Source: Pseudomonas sp. CC6-YY-74
Lineage (GTDB): Bacteria; Pseudomonadota; Gammaproteobacteria; Pseudomonadales; Pseudomonadaceae
Assembly: GCF_002025205.1 (NCBI RefSeq)
Contig: NZ_CP019947.1
Span: 4,006,001-4,070,000, forward strand
Reading direction: 5' to 3'
DNA length: 64,000 nt
In this document: one piece after another, positions 61,921 to 64,000 of the stretch
Position numbering within the stretch: position 1 is the first letter of the stretch
Layout: the number at the start of each line of letters is the position of its first letter
Notes under the pieces: model-generated
The model's input: only the letters and a program-made list of their open reading frames with translations
The model's database searches: none
What the model was told of the DNA's origin: nothing
Program-made: the position numbers and the translations under genes

Positions 61921-62693
61921 GGGGTTTGCACTCCAGCGTGTTCAGGACTGCCGTGCACAACCGGCAGCGTATCGATATGACGGTAATGCGCGCCCAACTC
62001 ATCCGCCAATTGGTGGGCGCGGCCGAGGCGAATCGGCGCGCTTTCGATATCCACCAGCAGTGCCGGGCAGGCACTCGGCGCCAAGGCCGGCCAGTCGCGC
62101 AGGCGGCCATCGGTGATGATCAGCAGGCGCTGGCGTTCGCCCGGGTGCAAACGCTGACGCCGCGCCTGCCAGTCGGCGGCCTGGTGCAACGCATCGAGCA
62201 AGGGCGTGCCGCCGCCTGCGCCCAACTCGGCCAACCACAGTTGCAAGGCCTGGGTAGCTTGCTGCCCTTGCCACATCCATTGCGCTTGGCGGCCGGTGGC
62301 ATGCAACACGGCCAGGCGCGCACGCTGGCGGCGCGCCTGCTCGAACACCTCAGCGAGCAGGCCCTTGGCCTTGCTCAACGCGCCGTGGCGGCGGGTCGAG
62401 GCCGAGGCATCGACGATCACCAACCACAGTTCCGTGGGTCGTGCGCTGCGCGGACGCTGCAGCAAATCCTGGCGATTGCGCGGACGGCCCTTGAGCAGAG
62501 TCGCCGGCCAGTCAATCCGGCCACCCGCGCCAGCGCGAATGGCACCACTGCGACCACCGCCTAGTGTGCCGGGAGCGGCCTGGGCATCCGCGCCTGTGGC
62601 TGTGCGCGGGCGGATGCCTAGGGCTTTTTTGCCCAGCGCGGCGGTACACGCCTTACGCCGAGGGTTTGCGCCTGAGCGGGTAATTCGCCCCAC
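61917..62693 (-). CDS. VWA part of a ChlD-like cobalt/magnesium chelatase subunit (reached by -1 frameshift)
   Basis: The frame encodes the integrin I/VWA domain of chelatase medium subunits (ELWLVIVDASASTRRHGAL with MIDAS residues DxSxS; LLIITDGRL). A free ATG exists at 62693, but it lies well inside the upstream ChlI-like ORF with no clear ribosome-binding site. The frame is exactly the -1 frame after the A-AAA-AAG slip site at 62624-62630. The likely product is a 574-residue fusion, ChlD, made by frameshifting from the ORF at 62618-63640. Confidence 0.82.
   Translation of the reverse strand: MGRITRSGANPRRKACTAALGKKALGIRPRTATGADAQAAPGTLGGGRSGAIRAGAGGRIDWPATLLKGRPRNRQDLLQRPRSARPTELWLVIVDASASTRRHGALSKAKGLLAEVFEQARRQRARLAVLHATGRQAQWMWQGQQATQALQLWLAELGAGGGTPLLDALHQAADWQARRQRLHPGERQRLLIITDGRLRDWPALAPSACPALLVDIESAPIRLGRAHQLADELGAHYRHIDTLPVVHGSPEHAGVQTP
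62583..62630 (-). promoter_or_regulatory. Programmed -1 ribosomal frameshift signal (dnaX-type)
   Basis: On the minus strand the heptamer A-AAA-AAG (62630-62624) is in frame with the ChlI-like ORF and is followed after one codon by its TAG stop. Five bases after the heptamer begins a hairpin with a perfect 9-bp stem, GGCATCCGC (62618-62610) and GCGGATGCC (62591-62583), and an 18-base loop. Slippery site, spacer and stem are those of an efficient -1 shift, leading into the VWA frame. Confidence 0.85.
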
Positions 62694-63640
62694 TGGCCTT
62701 CGCCTTGCGGTGCTTGCTGCTGCTCGCCTGGCGCGCCGTTGCTGGGCTGGGATTGGGGCTGGGGTGGCGACGCTTGCGCGGCAGGCGGCGGGCTATGCCG
62801 ACGCCGGTGCCGCAGGACGAACTCCGCTACCGCGTCGATATCCACAGGTTCGATCGCCTCGGCGCCACGCCAGGCGGCATGCGCGCAGGCAGCGCGCAGC
62901 CAGACCAGGTCGGCGCGCAAGCCATCGACGGCTGCGGCGAAACAGCGCTGGCTGATCTGCTCTAGGGCAGCATCGTCCAACGGGATATCCGCCAGGCGCT
63001 GGCGAGCGCTCTGGCAACGGCTGTGCAGCTCATCCTGCGGGGACTGCCAGCGCTGCAGAAACGCCTGCGGATCGGCATCGAAGGCCAGCCGGCGGCGGAT
63101 GATCTCGGCACGCTGGGCCGGTTGCGGCTGGGCATCCAGGGCCAGGTTGAAGCCGAAACGATCGAGCAACTGCGGGCGCAGTTCGCCCTCTTCGCCGTTC
63201 ATGGTGCCGATCAGCACAAAGCGCGCGGCATGCCGGTGGGAGATGCCGTCGCGCTCGACATGATTGACCCCGCTGGCGGCAGCATCCAGCAGCAGGTCGA
63301 CCAGATGATCGGGCAGCAGGTTGACCTCATCGACGTAGAGCACGCCGCCATTGGCCTTGGCCAGCAGGCCGGGGCAGAACTGCGCACGGCCCTCGCTCAG
63401 CGCCGCGTCCAGGTCCAGGGTGCCGACGATGCGCTCCTCACTCGCGCCCAGCGGCAGGGTGACGAAGGTGCCGCTGGCCAACAGATCGGCCAGGCCGCGG
63501 GCCAGAGTCGACTTGGCCATGCCGCGCGGCCCTTCGATCAGCACGCCACCGATGGCCGGGTCGATGGCCGCCAGGCACAGCGCCAGCTTGAGGTCGTCAG
63601 CGCCGACCACGGCAGCGAGGGGGAAGTGGCTATCGATCAT
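62618..63640 (-). CDS. ChlI/CobS-like AAA+ chelatase subunit, also N-terminal part of ChlD
   Basis: 340 residues from MIDSHFPLAAVVGADDLKLAL at 63640. The AAA+ domain has a Walker-type GPRGMAKSTLARGLADLL, Walker B GVLYVDEVNLLPDHLVDLLLDAA and ALDAQPQPAQRAEI. A Pro/Gln-rich linker forms the C-terminus (QASPPQPQSQPSNG). It is the small subunit of a chelatase that inserts cobalt into hydrogenobyrinate diamide with CobN. By -1 shifting it also gives the N-terminus of ChlD. cobN would be expected to the right of the window. Confidence 0.88.
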   Translation of the reverse strand: MIDSHFPLAAVVGADDLKLALCLAAIDPAIGGVLIEGPRGMAKSTLARGLADLLASGTFVTLPLGASEERIVGTLDLDAALSEGRAQFCPGLLAKANGGVLYVDEVNLLPDHLVDLLLDAAASGVNHVERDGISHRHAARFVLIGTMNGEEGELRPQLLDRFGFNLALDAQPQPAQRAEIIRRRLAFDADPQAFLQRWQSPQDELHSRCQSARQRLADIPLDDAALEQISQRCFAAAVDGLRADLVWLRAACAHAAWRGAEAIEPVDIDAVAEFVLRHRRRHSPPPAAQASPPQPQSQPSNGAPGEQQQAPQGEGQWGELPAQAQTLGVRRVPPRWAKKP

Positions 63641-63671
63641 GGCAGGCGTCCGTATGGGCGAAGAGCGGTGC

Positions 63672-64000
63672 GTAGGGTGTGTTAGCGACGCAGCACGCCG
63701 CCCGGGAATCCACACGCGGTGGTGGTGCGCCGCGTAACCCACCAGGCGATGGACCGCGTTGCGCCGGTGGTGGGTTACGCCGCATCAGGTTCGCTGGGTA
63801 GTGCGGTAACCGCGGCATGCGGCTAACCCACCCTACGGGAGTGGATGCGTAGGGTGGGTTAACGACGCGGGACACCGCTCGGGAATCCACACACGGTGGT
63901 GGCGCGGCGCGTAACCCGCCAGGCGATGGAACGCGTTGCGCCCATGGTGGGTTAGCGACGCGGCACAACGGCCGGGAAGCCACACGCGGTGGTGGCGCGG
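63672..64000. repeat. Array of GTAGGGTGGGTTA-type intergenic repeats at the right edge
   Basis: At least three copies in alternating orientation, each with GTAGGGTGGGTTAGCGACGCG-like ends and internal CGTAACCCACCAGGCGATGG and TCCACACGCGGTGG segments. The family also occurs at 44255-44408. The unit has strong secondary structure; ORFs in it (for example 63630-63983) are artefacts. Confidence 0.85.

Noticed and set aside
63630..63983. 117-codon ORF at the right edge
   Set aside because: It lies in intergenic repeats that often give false ORFs in Pseudomonas.

Overview
The window is GC-rich proteobacterial DNA, most likely a Pseudomonas or Stutzerimonas-type organism. The evidence is a complete dmp-type phenol/meta-cleavage operon with its DmpR regulator, an oxygen-dependent (CobG-type) cobalamin pathway, a TsdA/TsdB cytochrome pair, Pseudomonas-style REP palindromes and remnants of an IS66 transposase. 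No rRNA, tRNA or CRISPR array was seen.

Layout. 1-12.8 kb is an accessory module read mostly on the minus strand. It holds a 1601-residue BapA-type repeat adhesin, a TPR-sulfotransferase translationally coupled to a TolC-like protein and a type I secretion ATPase (cut by the left edge), and on the plus strand an APS kinase (CysC) with a frameshift near its 3' end. A decayed reverse transcriptase lies inside the module, and a decayed 3' end of glmS borders it. 12.9-17.5 kb holds a DctB-like sensor kinase without its regulator, an AraC/LysE pair and a cyclopropane fatty acid synthase. 17.6-19.5 kb is a bufferin-type (MNIO/DUF692) copper-peptide cluster. 19.7-31.8 kb is the 15-gene dmpKLMNOPQBCDEFGHI operon, converting phenol to pyruvate and acetyl-CoA. 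It has a textbook sigma-54 promoter, an IHF site and two DmpR-type upstream sites, and dmpR is divergent. 34.0-43.4 kb has an LRAT-fold protein, then a lipoprotein/RND/DUF1302/DUF1329 operon that carries its own sigma-54 promoter and a DmpR-like upstream site, then a chemoreceptor.

43.5-51.4 kb and 61.2-63.6 kb carry cobalamin genes: ferredoxin-like protein, cobK, cobL, cobG, cobH, cobI, cobJ, cobF and a chelatase ChlI/ChlD pair. A cobalamin riboswitch precedes cobG, and a 139-bp palindromic element sits inside its P2 loop. The chelatase ORFs are joined by a dnaX-type -1 frameshift signal. Between these two blocks lies a mosaic of small regulons and gene remnants: tsdBA, a dsbG fragment, an IS66 fragment, a ProQ/FinO protein, a VOC/LysR pair, a glutathione transferase, a DsbA-like protein, and an AhpD-like/TetR pair with two matching operators. 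The right edge is an intergenic repeat array.

Most notable points: the sulfotransferase-T1SS-adhesin-CysC association, the second DmpR/sigma-54-type promoter in front of an envelope transport operon, the repeat element inside the riboswitch, and the frameshift-encoded chelatase subunit. All functional calls come from reading the sequence; no database search was run.
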